A DNA stretch of 64,000 nt from Rhizomys pruinosus (GCA_009823505.1 VZQC01006311.1:1258450-1322449); one strand, 5' to 3'. Counted from the first letter of the stretch, positions 22,155 through 34,154 are shown. A program made the numbers and translations. Notes: generated by a model not told the origin, from the sequence alone.

Positions 22155-22487
22155 CCTTCCAGAATCTGACTCCCATTCCCTCACCCTGTAGGTCCCAGCC
22201 GGAACCCTTGTCCCTAGCCTTCCATCTGCAGTTTTCAAGCCTTCCAGAATCTGACTCCCATTCCCTCACCCTGTAGGTCCCGGCCGGAACCCTTGTCCCC
22301 AGCCTCCCATCTGCAGTTTTCAAGCCTTCCAGAATCTGACTCCCATTCCCTCACCCTGTAGGTCCCGGCCGGAGCCCTTGTCCCCAGCCTTCCATCTGCA
22401 GTTTTCAAGCCTTCCAGAATCTGACTCCCATTCCTTCACCCTGTAGGTCCCGGCCGGAGCCCTTGTCCCCAGCCTTCCATCTGCAGT
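22155..22487. repeat. 85-bp tandem repeat, ~3.9 copies
   Basis: Unit boundaries at 22155, 22240, 22325 and 22410 (ccttccagaatctgactccc). Copies differ by only a few bases, so amplification looks recent. Confidence 0.97.
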
Positions 22488-22994
22488 CTCCTCTGAGCAG
22501 TTCCTCCCTCAGGTTCAGCTCCATTCCTGAACATCTTGATGGAACTGGAACTAGAAAGAGCCAAGTAGAGAGGGTGAATCCCAGCTTGACCACCTTGTTG
22601 AGGTTACTTAGCTTCTCTGAGCCCTTTTTCTCTTCTTGAGGACAGTAGAAATTACAACAGTACTCCTTGGGGCTCCAGTGCAGTAATTTAACACGGAACG
22701 TCATTGATGTTGTAGTCCTTCCATTCCAGCCTGGCCCCCTGGGGTGTGATTTGCAGGGATCTGGCTATTGGCTGTTGGGAAGGCAAGTCCCTATTTTCCC
22801 AGGGACAGAGTGAGATGGGAAAATATACTGTGTTTCAGTTGGTACGGAGTGCAATAGAGAGTGGAGAAGGGAGAGTAATGCTAGAAAAGGAGCCTGGTGT
22901 TCTGACCACCATGTCCAGGAATTTCACAGTATTCGTGCAGTGCATAAGGCCACAGGCACAAGAAGGGCCAGGAAGGAGACCATTGTGGCTGGGG

Positions 22995-23160
22995 GCTCGT
23001 ATTGTTCAGTTGGTTACTGACATTTACTGAGTTCTTGTAAATGCCCAGCCCATTCCATGCCCCTGGGAGGTCACAATGATCAACTTAGAGCAGCTGCTGC
23101 CTGTGTGGATCTTATGTTCCTATGGGGGAGACAGCCATGAACCAACAAATAAGCAAGGTA
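22995..23160 (-). mobile_element. L2 3' fragment
   Basis: catttactgagttcttgtaa, ccccatgcccctgggaggtc-like words, then gtgtggatcttatgttcct, ggggagacag, in the order of reverse-complement L2. Confidence 0.5.
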
Positions 23161-23334
23161 GTTGCCCGTACCATAGCACCCATGATCCTTTTTGTGAGTT
23201 GAATATTTCCTCTGCTGGTAATACATGCTGTTGTAAATGCCCCCATGTTGTTTGGAGTGGGAGCCCGTGTCTTGGGTCACCTGGAGTGTGATCCCAGATC
23301 CTAGAGCTGTGATAGATTTTTCTCCTCCTTTTCC

Positions 23335-23545
23335 ACACTGCTTCACCTATTTTACTTACTAATTATGTTTATTATTGGTGCTTTCTCTCCCTTTCTGGTA
23401 GGATATTGTAGGAAGGCAGAGATTTCTGTCTGCTCAGTTGAGTATCAACTTCCAAACATTGATGACAGCTTCTGGTATGTAATAGATGCTCAGGAATGCT
23501 TGCTTACTGAAATTTTCATCAAGATTGTGCCTGGTAGTATGATTA
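23335..23545 (+). mobile_element. L2 3' fragment
   Basis: ctggtaggatattgtaggaa, ggcagagatttctgtctgct, tgtaatagatgctcaggaat follow the L2 end. Confidence 0.55.
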
Positions 23546-23564
23546 AAAGCATAAGGCAGGGAAA

Positions 23565-23712
23565 TCTCGACATGGTGGTGCATATTTGTAATCCAGCACT
23601 GAGGTAGGAGGATCAAGGCAAGTTTGAGGCCAGCCTGGGCTACATAGTGAGTTTAAGGCTGGCCTGGGCTACAGAATTGAGACTCTGTCCCAAAATAGCA
23701 AATACACAAAAA
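23565..23712 (+). mobile_element. Old B1-like (7SL-derived) SINE
   Basis: gacatggtggtgcatatttg, gaggccagcctgggctacat, with the latter phrase duplicated internally (ctacatagtgag and ctacagaattgag). Confidence 0.75.
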
Positions 23713-24375
23713 CCATAAAGCAGGCGAGGCTGGCAATGGTGGTATGAAAGTACAGTTTTTACTGGGTGGTGGGGGGTTCCCTAGGCAATGGTATCTGGGC
23801 AGAGGCTAAGTGAAGAGGCATGCTCTGTGGGAGGATGTTCAGGCAGCCTGTGTGCCCTGGGAGCCAGTGATTATGGTGGCAGTAGACACAGTGAGCAGCA
23901 GAGGTCAGTTCAGCTAACCTCAAATGATAATTCCCATCTTGGTGAGTGCAAAGCCACAAGGTATAACCAGGAGGTGAAAGAGTAGAGAGAGACTTACTGA
24001 CTGCAGCAGAGAGGACAGTGTTGTTATTGGCAAAGCCAGGTTTCTCTGTAGGAGAGAAGCGTGAGGATTTTACTCACAGAGCCTTGGGTGTTTACACAAG
24101 AAAACACTTTAGGGGCAGACATGTTTCTGAGCATGCTCAGTGTAATGTCACAGTTTAAAATAGGAAAGAAGGGAACAGGTTTGGGGTACGGTCAGCTTAA
24201 AGTCATAGAGTGCATGCTTAAAAAGGCAAGACGGCAGACAGGAATGCTTCTGGGCACGTTCATTCAGTTCAGTATTTTAGTGAGCCAGGTTTATTGAAGG
24301 TTGCCTAAAAGAATGAGTCAGTGTGGCTAGGTGATCCTGACTGGTTACTCACAAGTTTCTCCAAAGTCTTAACTG

Positions 24376-24377
<2 letters not shown>
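23713..24377. other. Unique sequence, no gene seen
   Basis: No repeat or exon recognised. Confidence 0.4.

Positions 24378-24443
<66 letters not shown>
24378..24443. repeat. (AG)n microsatellite
   Basis: An uninterrupted AG run of about 33 repeats. Confidence 0.98.
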
Positions 24444-24446
<3 letters not shown>

Positions 24447-24592
24447 AGAGCGAGCCAGATGTGTGTTAATGCATGGGTTTGCCTCCAAAGGTGCCTGCTG
24501 CTCTTAGCAACTAACAGTATCTGTGAGTTGATCCTAAGCGGGAACCTGACCATCTCCAACTTTCTCACTTGTTTTCAAAACAAGTCGGCTTG

Positions 24593-24646
24593 GGACAGTT
24601 TCCGTGAGGCGAGAACAGCTAGGTTCTCGCCTCACGGAAACTGTCC
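24593..24646. repeat. Perfect inverted repeat, 24-bp arms, 6-base spacer
   Basis: The left arm 24593-24616 and right arm 24623-24646 are exact reverse complements. The spacer 24617-24622 is AGCTAG. Each arm contains four CpG or near-CpG positions (ccgtgaggcgaga), unusual for neutral rodent DNA, and no decay is visible between arms. No repeat family or A tail is attached. It could be a template-switch hairpin, a hairpin RNA precursor or an assembly fold-back. Confidence 0.97.
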
Positions 24647-26339
24647 ATGAACTCCAAGGTTGGAGTGCATGGGATCCAAAGCAGGGGAAGCTCCCTCCCC
24701 AAACCTCATGATCTTCCTTCGTGACGTGAGGACAGCATTGTCGCCCCACTGGCTTGTGTGGTGTTGGAGGGCCAGCTCTCTCATTCCCTCCTGGTCAGTA
24801 CCTGAAAACTGAGGGTGGAGACAGACCCTAGGAACAGAGTGGGATGGCTCGCCATGTGCCATCCCCTTCTTCCCTATGGCCGTTGTGGACTTGGGGAGAT
24901 GGAGGAAGTAGTTTGTAGCCCACACTGCCTCTGTGTGGTAGAGTCTGAACTGGTACCTTGTCGATAGGCCTCAGCCGATGGCCTCTGTAGCCTTCACTCC
25001 AGGTGGAGCTCTGGTGACTCCACCAGGGTTACAAAGGCGTCAGGGACAACCCCCACCCCACTTATAATGGCCCATTTCCTGTTGTTCTGAGTTTGCCCTC
25101 AAGACTTGCTAGGGCAAAGTTGAAACTTCACAGAACTTTTGGGAAGAAGAGACCTGCGTGTAAATCAGGTTTATGGCTGGGATAATGAAGTGTCTCAGTC
25201 CCTCAGCCCTCTTGATTCCTTCCATATGAAGCCCTCTGCTTTTGGTTTCAGGGGACCTTCATGGTTTGTGTATCCAGTCCCTGGAGCTAGGAAGGCAGGA
25301 CATTCAGACCCGTCTGTGAGGCCCAGATCATCAGCCCCGTGGCTATTTGATGGCACATTCTTCATCAGCCCCATGGCTATTTGATGGCACATTCTTCACA
25401 CTTTCTCTAAGCACTTACTTGGGTCTGGACCTCTGTCACACAGGGAACCCAGTGCCTCCAGGTTGTGTCGGATCACAGATGTGTCAGCTGACAGTGGCAG
25501 TGCAAGGGCTGGGGGTAGGTAGGCTAGTGGGCAGTTAGGGAGGGCTTCCCAGGGGGTCAAGAAATCCAGTGGAGGATTTCTGTTTCCTTGGTAATTGTTG
25601 CCGCCCAGAGCTCTTGCACTGGGAATTATCTCTTACTGGAGCAGCTCATGCCTGAGAGCCAGTCCCTGTAGTGCCGAAGGAAAAGTAAAGAGTAGGAGAG
25701 GAAAACAGAGGAGCATGCTGGGGGCTGGCGGTGGAGCCAGCTCTAGACAAAGGCGTGGGCTCTCCCAGAGATGGACTTTGCAGGCAGGTGGGAGGCTGTC
25801 CATTGGTGGACAGACAGCTGGCATTTCCCAGCACTGCTTTTTAGCAATGTGCGTGGGTGGGTGGGACCCGGGAAGGGGCACGTATAGTCAGACATGCAAA
25901 TGGCTTTGCCTCATCTCTCAATCCCCCTGGGTGGGAATTGGTAAGAGAACTTACATGAAGGTGGACTCAAAAGCCTGAACTACCCATGCAAAGCCCCTGG
26001 ATTTTCCTAGCACCGGGTTGCTGGGAAATGTGGGCCTTTGAACTTAGGGTTCTCTTCTGCACAAAGTGGGAATAGGGATATTTGTTTCTGAGTTTCCACT
26101 AAAGAGAAACTGTTAGAAAATGATGTGATCCAGGTAAGGAAAGATTGCTGGGATCTGACTTGGGAAGCATTTCTGACATGGCAGGGAGGAAAGGAAGTGG
26201 GGGAATGCAGGCAGTGCACTGCAGGGTGAGGAGGGGCCTGGGGCACCTGTCCCTGTAAGCTCTTCACAGAAAATCCACCTTGCACTTTTATACTGAATCT
26301 GCTATAGCTCACTACTGCTTTGGAAAGCCACAAGCACCT
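24647..26339. other. Unique sequence with one 34-bp duplication
   Basis: Two exact-looking copies (one difference) of a 34-bp unit lie at 25329-25362 and 25363-25396 (catcagccccgtggctattt). No gene, SINE or RNA recognised elsewhere. Confidence 0.5.
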
Positions 26340-26760
26340 TGAGAGTCAGGCAGCCGAGGGCAGCGTGAGCACTGGGAGCAGACAGCTGGAGTGTGACAAC
26401 TGACCTGGGCTTCCCATCTGGCTCCAAGTGTCCTTTGAGAGTCCCGGATCCCCGCTTGTCCCTCCATCTGTCCAGTGGTTTGTCACCCGGTGCTCATACA
26501 ACGAGGGCGACCCTCTGGAGCCAGGAGGCCTGGCTGCTGCTGGTTGTAGAGGCCCAGCTGGGGTGCTGATTGTTCAGAAGAGCTGGGGGCTCTTTCAAAG
26601 GAAACTGCAGTCAATTAGTGGAGAGTGGAATTTGAAAGGCCAAAATCCCTTTTTACCCGAAACTTCAAATCTGGTTTTCGTAAGCGGCTTTGAAAACAAA
26701 TACCAAAAGAACCCTTTTTAAAAATGATTTTTTTTCCTTCTCCTCTTTTCTCTTCCCTCC
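26340..26760. other. Possible conserved non-coding element
   Basis: Repeat-free. 26575-26720 has dense motif-like words (tctttcaaaggaaactgcag, cagtcaattagtggagagtg, cggctttgaaaacaaata) including two TCF/LEF-type CTTTGAA/CTTTCAAAG words. Conservation cannot be tested here. Confidence 0.35.
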
Positions 26761-28098
26761 CTTGCATGCTCTTATTTCCTGAGCTTTTATCTCTTTGAAG
26801 AGTCAGCTCTGGTAGCCTGGCCTAACTATACTATGGTGGCTGAGCAGGTGCCCCTCTGGCTGTTACAGACTCCACCCCTTCCATTGCATGCCTGAGCCTT
26901 GCCTCCTCTTGTAGCTGGTGGGAAGCCCATGGGGATGATTTCTGCATACCCAGTTGCTGTGGTTCAATTCCTCATTCTCTGGGTATAGCCCAAGAGAACA
27001 TTGGAGCAGATACTCTTCAATGAGAAGGGGAACAGATGTGGACAGCAAAGTGCTGCTAGGGAACAGAGGGCTTCACTGTGGGTAGGCACAGAGCCTGGTC
27101 TTCAGGGAGGTGCTTGTCTCCCATCCCTACCTCATCCATTGAATTATTGACTGGTTCATGCCGTGAATGCCCAGTGCACCTCTGCCCTGGGCCAGACATG
27201 GTACTGGAACTTTTAAGGTAAGCTGACTCAGCATCAGCCTTAGAGAAGCTTGGGGTCTAGCTTTCTTCCACTGAAGAGGACAGCACTAGTGGAAAGCAAG
27301 GCTAGGTGGAGAGAACCAGGACCAGTAGAACAGAGAAGGAACAAGCCACCTGCAGCAGTCAGCAGCAGCTCTTGACAGGCAGACTGGGTCTGATAGATGA
27401 GTAGGAATTTGCCAAGGAAAGTGGTGAGGAAGGGGATTCTAGCAAAGGGGGTGAGAGAGCGAAGGCCCAGGGGCAGCAAAGACTCTGCCTCCTCTGCAGG
27501 AGCTTGGTGTGGCTATATACAGGACAGGCTGTGGTGGGAAGTGGCCAAAGGCCACCTTGAGACCTGGGCTGTCTGCATTTCATCATAACACTTCATGTCT
27601 TGCCGACTCATGAGCTCTCAGGGATGGGAACACTGTGTCACCTGGACAACTCTGAGATGGGGATTCTTGCCCGATGTCACAGATGAGTAGACAGGCTCAC
27701 AGAAAGGAAAGCATTTCCCAAGGGCCTCTGGTGTTTAGTTGAGGGATAAGCATTTTGGGATATAGAGCCAAGAGAAGTTAGTTCCCTAGACCCTACCAGT
27801 GGACTCTCAACATCTAGGATCCCTCTGAGGGCAAGGAGGTGGACAGTGTGTCTTGGCCCTGTTTTGTGGAGGTATCAGTTGATACTCAGTAAAATGTCAG
27901 ACTTGGGATTTGAACCCAGGACAAAGGCAGCAAAGCCACACCTTTCAGTCCTAAGTACTTTCTCTTCATTTCCTGGTGAAATAGCTAAAGCCAATGAATC
28001 TACCCTTTGAAGCCCTGCTGTCCTCAGCGCTGCCTTTCCCTCTTCTCGTGTCACTGTCAAAGTAGCTTGGTCCCTGGGAGCTGTGTCAGCATTGGCAG
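26761..28098. other. Unique sequence with a MIR
   Basis: A MIR fragment at about 27650-27760 (tcacagatgagtagacaggc). 27861-27950 is one half of a dispersed direct repeat, the other half being 29360-29451. No gene seen. Confidence 0.45.
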
Positions 28099-28099
28099 A

Positions 28100-28137
<38 letters not shown>

Positions 28138-28180
28138 GTATATATGTGTACATGTGTATGTATGTAGTATGTATATGCAA
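28099..28180. repeat. (TG)n microsatellite
   Basis: A TG run to 28133, then decayed TATG/TGTA sequence. Confidence 0.95.
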
Positions 28181-28489
28181 GCTTGTGATGGGGAAGACCA
28201 GCAGAGCCGCTCCTGCCTGGTCTCAAATCCTGGCTGTCCCATGCCAGGGACTGGGTATGTTACTGAACTCTTCTCTTCTGCATAATGGCACAGTGACAGT
28301 GCTTGTTCCTGCTGGGGATATGTTGAGGAGTGAGGAGTTTGTCAAGTGCTCAGTGGTTATCTACACACAGCAAGTACTTAGTGAATGGTGTGTAGTTGTG
28401 GGAGTGTGACAGAAGGTTCAGGCCTAGGCCCTATAGAGCAGAAAGCTAGGGACTTCAGAAAGCCTGCCATCCAAGACGTGATGAAAAAG

Positions 28490-28680
28490 ACACAAGCTGG
28501 GTCTGGTGGCATACGCTTATAAACCCAGCTCTGGAGGAGGCTGAAACAGGAGAGTTGGCCATGAGCTGACTAATCTGAGCTGCAGAGTAAGACCTTGTCT
28601 CAAAAACCCAAAGGAGGGAGGGAAGGAATTGAGGGAGGAAGGGAAGAAGAAAGCTAGGAAAGAAGGAGGAAAACAGACTC
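28490..28680 (+). mobile_element. Old B1-like SINE with A/G-rich tail
   Basis: gctgggtctggtggcatacg, gaggctgaaacaggagagtt, gtaagaccttgtctcaaaaa. It ends in a purine-rich (gagggaagg)n tail. Confidence 0.75.
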
Positions 28681-28989
28681 AGGGAAGGGCAGGGTAGGAC
28701 TGACTACCCAAGAGATGTGGAGGACTTGCTTGCTTTGAAGCAGGCTCTCAGCTTTATCTACTCCCTTCATTTAGTTCCAGAAAAAGGACTCACATCGTTG
28801 CTCCATCCCACACCATGCTTGGATAGCCTTGTTCTCGCTGGACATGCTTCAGGAAAGGCTCAGGAGCCTTCAGAAGTCAATTGGTGTTTGCCTGCTTAGG
28901 CCTGAGGCTTGGCCGGGGACCTCCACTTGGACACTCGATGTCACCTCCTGCTTCTCAAGGCATCTGAACTCTTGACTACTCTGGAGCAC

Positions 28990-29112
28990 TAAGCTAGCTG
29001 TGTCCCTTCTCTAGCAATCATAATAGTATATTAATATTGACAATTTACTGGATGATTAAAAATGTGCTGATTGCTATGTAAGCTGATTCCTATTAACTTA
29101 AATCTCACATTA
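28990..29112 (+). mobile_element. MIR SINE
   Basis: Fragmentary match: aatttactggatgattaaaa and the gctatgtaagctgattccta region. Confidence 0.35.
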
Positions 29113-29116
29113 AGAT

Positions 29117-29330
29117 TTCTTTTTTATTCTTATTTTATGTGTATGAGTGTACTGCATGCATGTAAGTGCACTGTGTTGTGCTATGCTTGCAGAGGTCAGA
29201 AGGCATTGGATTCTCCTGGAACTGGAGTTAGGGGTGGTTGTTAGTCACTATATGGATGCTGGGAATTGAACCTTGGTCCTCTGCAAGAATAGCCAGTAAT
29301 CTTAACGACTGAGCAATCTCTCCATTCCGG
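29117..29330 (-). mobile_element. B2-related SINE
   Basis: Minus-strand body with ggaactggagttaggggtgg. The target repeat cattaagatttctt / cattaggatttctt flanks it. Moderately old. Confidence 0.88.
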
Positions 29331-30897
29331 CATTAGGATTTCTTAAATGTATTTTATCTCTTTTGCAGAAATAATCAGTTCAGGCTTGGCAAAGTGTCGG
29401 GCTTGGGATTTGAAACCAGGACCAAAGGCACCAAAGTCACAGCTTTCAGCCACATCTATGTTTTGCTGTGAGGCCAGTGGGATTATGGGGAGAGAGTGTT
29501 GTGTGTGACAGAGGCTCCCTCTCCCCCAGGGGAGCGTCTATAAATATTCACTGAATAAACCTGAGTTTGCATCGGCCTAGTATAGAGGGCTGGAAAAATC
29601 CCCACCCCGTCTCCAAGGTAAGACAGGAAAGAAAATATTATCGTCACCCTCTGGTGCAACCAGCTCCAGGCCTCTCTCCCACTGAATCACCTGAGAGTCT
29701 GGTCTTACCACAGCCACAGAAAGGAGCCAGGGTTCCAACCAAAACAATGTGTGTGCATCTGCTTGGAATTTAGTGATTGATTTATGGGGTGCCTCCTGCC
29801 AGCAGTGAGGAGATGGACAGGCCTTCTCCTAACATGGGCAGGCCTAGCCTCCCAGGGAGGAGGGAAGGATAGCAGTCCTTGGGGATTGAGGAGGGCACAA
29901 GTAAATTCGAGTAGGAGCCTAGCAGCATGCAGCCAGGCACCCGAGAGAGGCTGAGCCAGGCTACAAAGGCCTTGCTGCTTGACGGCCCCTCTGGAGATCC
30001 TCTCCTGCCTTTCCAGGGCTTTGTCAGTGTGATCTGGAGAGTGTGACTAGTGTCCTGTGGCTGCTCTGTCCTCTGGTTCAGTTTATTCTCCAGCTAGTCC
30101 TGTAGGACAGGCAATGGTACCCTCATGCTACAGTTAAGAAATCCAGGGCTCAGAGGGATTAGAGACCTGCTCAGCCACAGTTCCCAGTGATAGATCCTGC
30201 TTTCAGCCTCTGCTTTGGCATGTACTGTCAACACTTCTGTAAAGAAAGATGAAAGGTCCTAGGAGACCCCTGGGTACCTGTCTTCCCTCTGCCTTTACTC
30301 TCTCTGTCCCTGGTCTGGAAGAAGCTCAGGCCTCACAGGACTTCAGTTGGCCTTAGAGCTTCAGTTGAGTACAGCAGCCCAGGCCCCCAGCAGCAGGCTT
30401 CCTCCTGTATCTCGCCACTTCTGTCTGCTCTTACTGCTCCCTGTAGCCTTCCTAACCACTCCCTGTTCCTTCTAGCATTCTTCTTTTGGCCATTAGGTTT
30501 GAAGGATTCTAGGGTTGGAAAGGAGCTCTTTATTAGTGAGGTAAGCTGATTAGGGCCCCAGGGTAGTGTGCAGTTTAGATATGAACATGAAACTCCCTGC
30601 ACCAAAGTCTCTGATACTTGTTGATAAGTTGGACCTCAGTGGCCCTGCTTGGGTTGGGTGGCAACAAGATTGGAGAGAGAGGGGATTAATCAGGCAAGAT
30701 GAAGCTGGTCATCTCTGAACTTTGACTGCAGTGGCTCCGGGTTAGCCCTGTGTGGGTCTCAGCCTCACCTGTCAGCTGAGAGGATCCTGGCTGTCAGAGA
30801 TCATCAGGGACTGAACCCCCAGCCTGGAAGAAGCCAGTCCCTTTGGGAAGGGATCCGTCTGGCTCAGTCTTTTCTTCCTGCAGCTGGCCCTTATTAC
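29331..30897. other. Unique sequence, no gene seen
   Basis: Holds the second half of the 27.9/29.4 kb direct repeat and a MIR remnant near 30100-30200 (gctacagttaagaaatccag). Nothing else recognised. Confidence 0.4.
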
Positions 30898-31045
30898 ACA
30901 GGTCGAGCATCCTTTATGCAAAGTGCAAGTGTTTTAGATTTCAGAGTTTCTCAGATCTTGAAATATTTGCATAGATAAAACTGTTTAAGCATCCCTAATC
31001 TCAAATCTGAAACACTCCAGAATTCAAAGTGTTACACTAAAAAAA
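30898..31045. mobile_element. Old non-autonomous DNA transposon (tentative)
   Basis: Opens acaggtcgagcatcctttat and later reads catccctaatctcaaatctg. The outer words look like terminal inverted repeats of a primate-rodent shared mariner/Tigger-class MITE. The subfamily is not assigned. Confidence 0.4.
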
Positions 31046-31107
31046 ACAAACTGCGGATTACACTAAAAAAAAAAAAAAAAAAATTGGGATTTTTAAAGCA
31101 TTTGAAA

Positions 31108-31300
31108 TTGTGTGTATGTGTGTGTGTGTGTGTGTGTGTGTCTGTATGTATGTGTGTTTGTCTGTGTGCCACCATAGACAGGTGAGGAGCTGGAGTTACA
31201 GGTGGTTGTGAGGCACCCAATGTGGGTGCTGGGAATCAAACTTAGATCCTCTGGAGGAGCAGAAAGTGCTCTTAGATACCAAGTCATCCCTCCAGCCCCA
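31108..31300 (-). mobile_element. B3-type SINE with TG tail
   Basis: A (TG)n tail of about 36 bp, then gaggagctggagttacaggt and tcatccctccagcccc. Confidence 0.8.
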
Positions 31301-32654
31301 GGGGTTCTGGTTGGGGTTACAAATGCTCAGTCTCAGGTGCTGAGATCGTGCTGAGCTGGAGGTCTCTCTGGCTTTTTTCCTTTTGGTGTCCAGCACCAGT
31401 CAAGCAGGCCTGTGGTTATTACCTGTCAAAATGAAAAGGGATCGTACACATACTGCACCCAGACACCAGGTGCAGATCCATCTTCCTGGCCAACTGAGTG
31501 GTCTCCACGTCATGATTGGATCATGTCTCTCCCCCCACCGCCAGCTACCTGGGGGGCTGCTCTACAGGGGTCAGTCTCTAGCATTGGATCCTCCTGCCCA
31601 GGAAACACCTCCAGCTTCTTTCATGCTCCTTCCCCTGCATGTGTGGATCTGTCCCACCTCTTCTCTGCCTGCTCTTGTCTGTCAGTCACTGTCTGACAAA
31701 CAGTGTCTTGGTTACTGCAGGTTACTTACAGGGGGATAATGGCGTTTCTCCCAAGGATGGAGTCATTCTGTGTCCACTGTTGGGTGTGCTGTGCCCAGTG
31801 CTACCCCCAAGGCCTATGGAACTATCTATCACACATTGCATCTGACCCAGCCAAGAGGTTAGCTTGAATTCTGCCTGAGGTCACAGGGGACAGTGGACTG
31901 CAAATGAACCTCCCTGAGATCACACAGTATGTTTTGCCATCTTCAAGACACAGTGTGAACTCACACACTTGGGGTCCTGGGTAGGCATAAGGTTTGAGTC
32001 CTGGCTTATATGTGTTGATACTTTGCTGGAGAGGCCATGACGCAGGATCAGCTCTCTCGCCGCACTATTCCTTCCACTACAGACCACTTGAAGTCTTCTG
32101 CCGTGGACATCGTCCAGTTCCACCAACAGTGTTGTTCACATAGTACAATTCAAAGGCTTCTCCTCTGGGAGCCTCTCCTCTCCTTGTGGGGTTAGACACC
32201 TTGTTCCCAGGACCCCTGTCAGTCCAACAGGGAGCATCTGGGTCTCAGTACCCACCAACAGGAACCAGCAGAGAATAGTTGCTTGTAGCACGTTGAGGCA
32301 GCGGCTAGGTCTGCCAGGGAGATAGCTTCCCACTGTCACACCCACAAGCCATTCCTCTTTCCCTTGTTTAACTGGGTATTCCCTGGGGCCTACTGTGCGA
32401 AAGGTCAGGACTGTAGGAGAATATGATCCATTCCTGCTCTCGCAGTCCTGAAGGAGCCAGGAGGGGCTTGCCGTACTCATCCAAATGCTGCGTATTAGGA
32501 AGGCAAGATAGAAACACATCACAGGTGGAGGACAGTGAACGGGCTCTAGACGGTCCTGCGGTAGGTAGTTGCTGTGCCTCTCGGCAAGCGAGCATGTGGG
32601 AAGCTGAAGACAGGAGGGGCGGGAGTGAGCACTAAGTCACGAAGCCTGGATGTG
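31301..32654. other. Unique sequence, no gene seen
   Basis: Frames of 118 and 128 codons (31383-31739 plus, 32136-32522 minus) have no recognised features. No SINE. Confidence 0.4.
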
Positions 32655-33103
32655 GCTACAGCTTGTCTGCTTGGTTCTCTGTTGCTCTAACAGAATATCC
32701 AAGACTGGATAACTCATGAAGAAAAGAAGTATAATTGGTTTCAAGTTTCTAGAGTCCAAAACAAGTTCATGACCAGGCACCACCTACACCTGGTGAGGTT
32801 CTTGTTCTCTGTCAGCTCATGGCAGAAAGTGGAAGGGCACATAGCTGTGTGCAGAGAGAAGAGGGGAGTTGGCAGTTGGCATGTAGCTCAGTTGATAGAT
32901 GCTGGCCTGGCATTCATAGGCCCTGGGTTAGGTTCTCAGTGCCACATAAAAACTGGAAATAATAGTGCAGTTTTGTAATCCTAGCATTTCCAGAGTTAGA
33001 GGAAGGAGGAGGAGCAGAGCTCAAGGTCATTCTCAGTTGCATAGGGAATTCGAGGCCAGCCTGGGCTGTAGAAAATCCTGCTTAAAAAGAGAAGTAAAAA
33101 AAA

Positions 33104-33169
<66 letters not shown>

Positions 33170-33352
33170 GAAAAGGAAGGGAGAAAGACACACTAAGTTC
33201 TAGATAACTAACCTATTTCCCAGAGAAAGGCACAAATCTATCCTGGATGTCTCCCACCGGGCCTACCTCCTGACAGTTAAGCTGAGGAATTAAGGCTTTT
33301 AATGTGTGGACTTTTGGGGAATACATGCATACCAATCCATAACCGTGGAATT
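32655..33352 (-). mobile_element. MaLR (MST/THE1-like) LTR, split by a B4
   Basis: ctctgttgctctaacagaat, tcatgaagaaaagaagtata, cagctcatggcagaaagtgg and then ctcccaccgggcctacctcc follow the reverse complement of an MST-type LTR across the B4 insertion. Confidence 0.7.
32876..33165 (+). mobile_element. B4 SINE with (AG)n tail
   Basis: An ID-like head (ggcatgtagctcagttgata) joined to a B1-like tail (ttcgaggccagcctgggctg), the B4 structure. It ends in (AG)n of about 60 bp (33105-33165). Confidence 0.8.
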
Positions 33353-34154
33353 TGCTTTTAGGCTAGCCTTTCCAGGATTACGTTAGGAGAGGTCGTGTTT
33401 GCTGCCTGCTCTTCTCTGTCTTGCTTACAGTTTTACAGGGAAAACTTTCAACATTTTACCAACAGTGGTGTTTGCCATTGACCTTTTGTAAATATTATAA
33501 CATTAATTTCTTTTTAATGTTTTCCCAAGTTGGCTGAAATTGTAAAATTAAGAGTACATTTTGAATTTTTGTCTGTAATTATTGAAATGATCACATTTTT
33601 TTTCTGAACTTACTAATGTGGTAAACAGTATTAAGCAATTTTCTAATGTCAATTCAACTTTGAATTTTTTTGATATGTCCTATCTTATCACAATACATTT
33701 TTCCCAGTTACATACTGCTGGATTCAGTTTGTTAGTATCTTATTCAGAAGTTTTGCATCTGTGTTCACGAATTAAATTGGTTTGTAGTGTTCCTCACACT
33801 GTGCTTACTGAGGTTTAGTGCCGGTCTTTCCTAGCACTGTGCAGAGCACTGGGGGAGGCATGTCCTCTAGTTTCCATCTCTGGACTGCAGTGCAAGAATA
33901 GAATTGTTTCATCTTTGACTATTGGGTTGAATTCGCCAGAAAGCCATCTGTACCTAGAGTTTTCTTTGTGGGAACATTTTAAACTGTTTAATTCACCCCT
34001 GCTATAGGATTGTTTAGTTTTCTATTTCTTCCTTAATCAGTTTTGGTAAATTATATTTTTCTTGAAATTTGTCCATTTTGACTATAACTAAAAATGATTG
34101 GCATAATGGTTTTCATAGTATTGTCCAAACATCTTTTCAAAAATACTTATTTTA

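Noticed and set aside
3873..22487. Regular repeats resembling CRISPR arrays
   Set aside because: Repeats are head-to-tail without unique spacers, in a mammalian nuclear genome.
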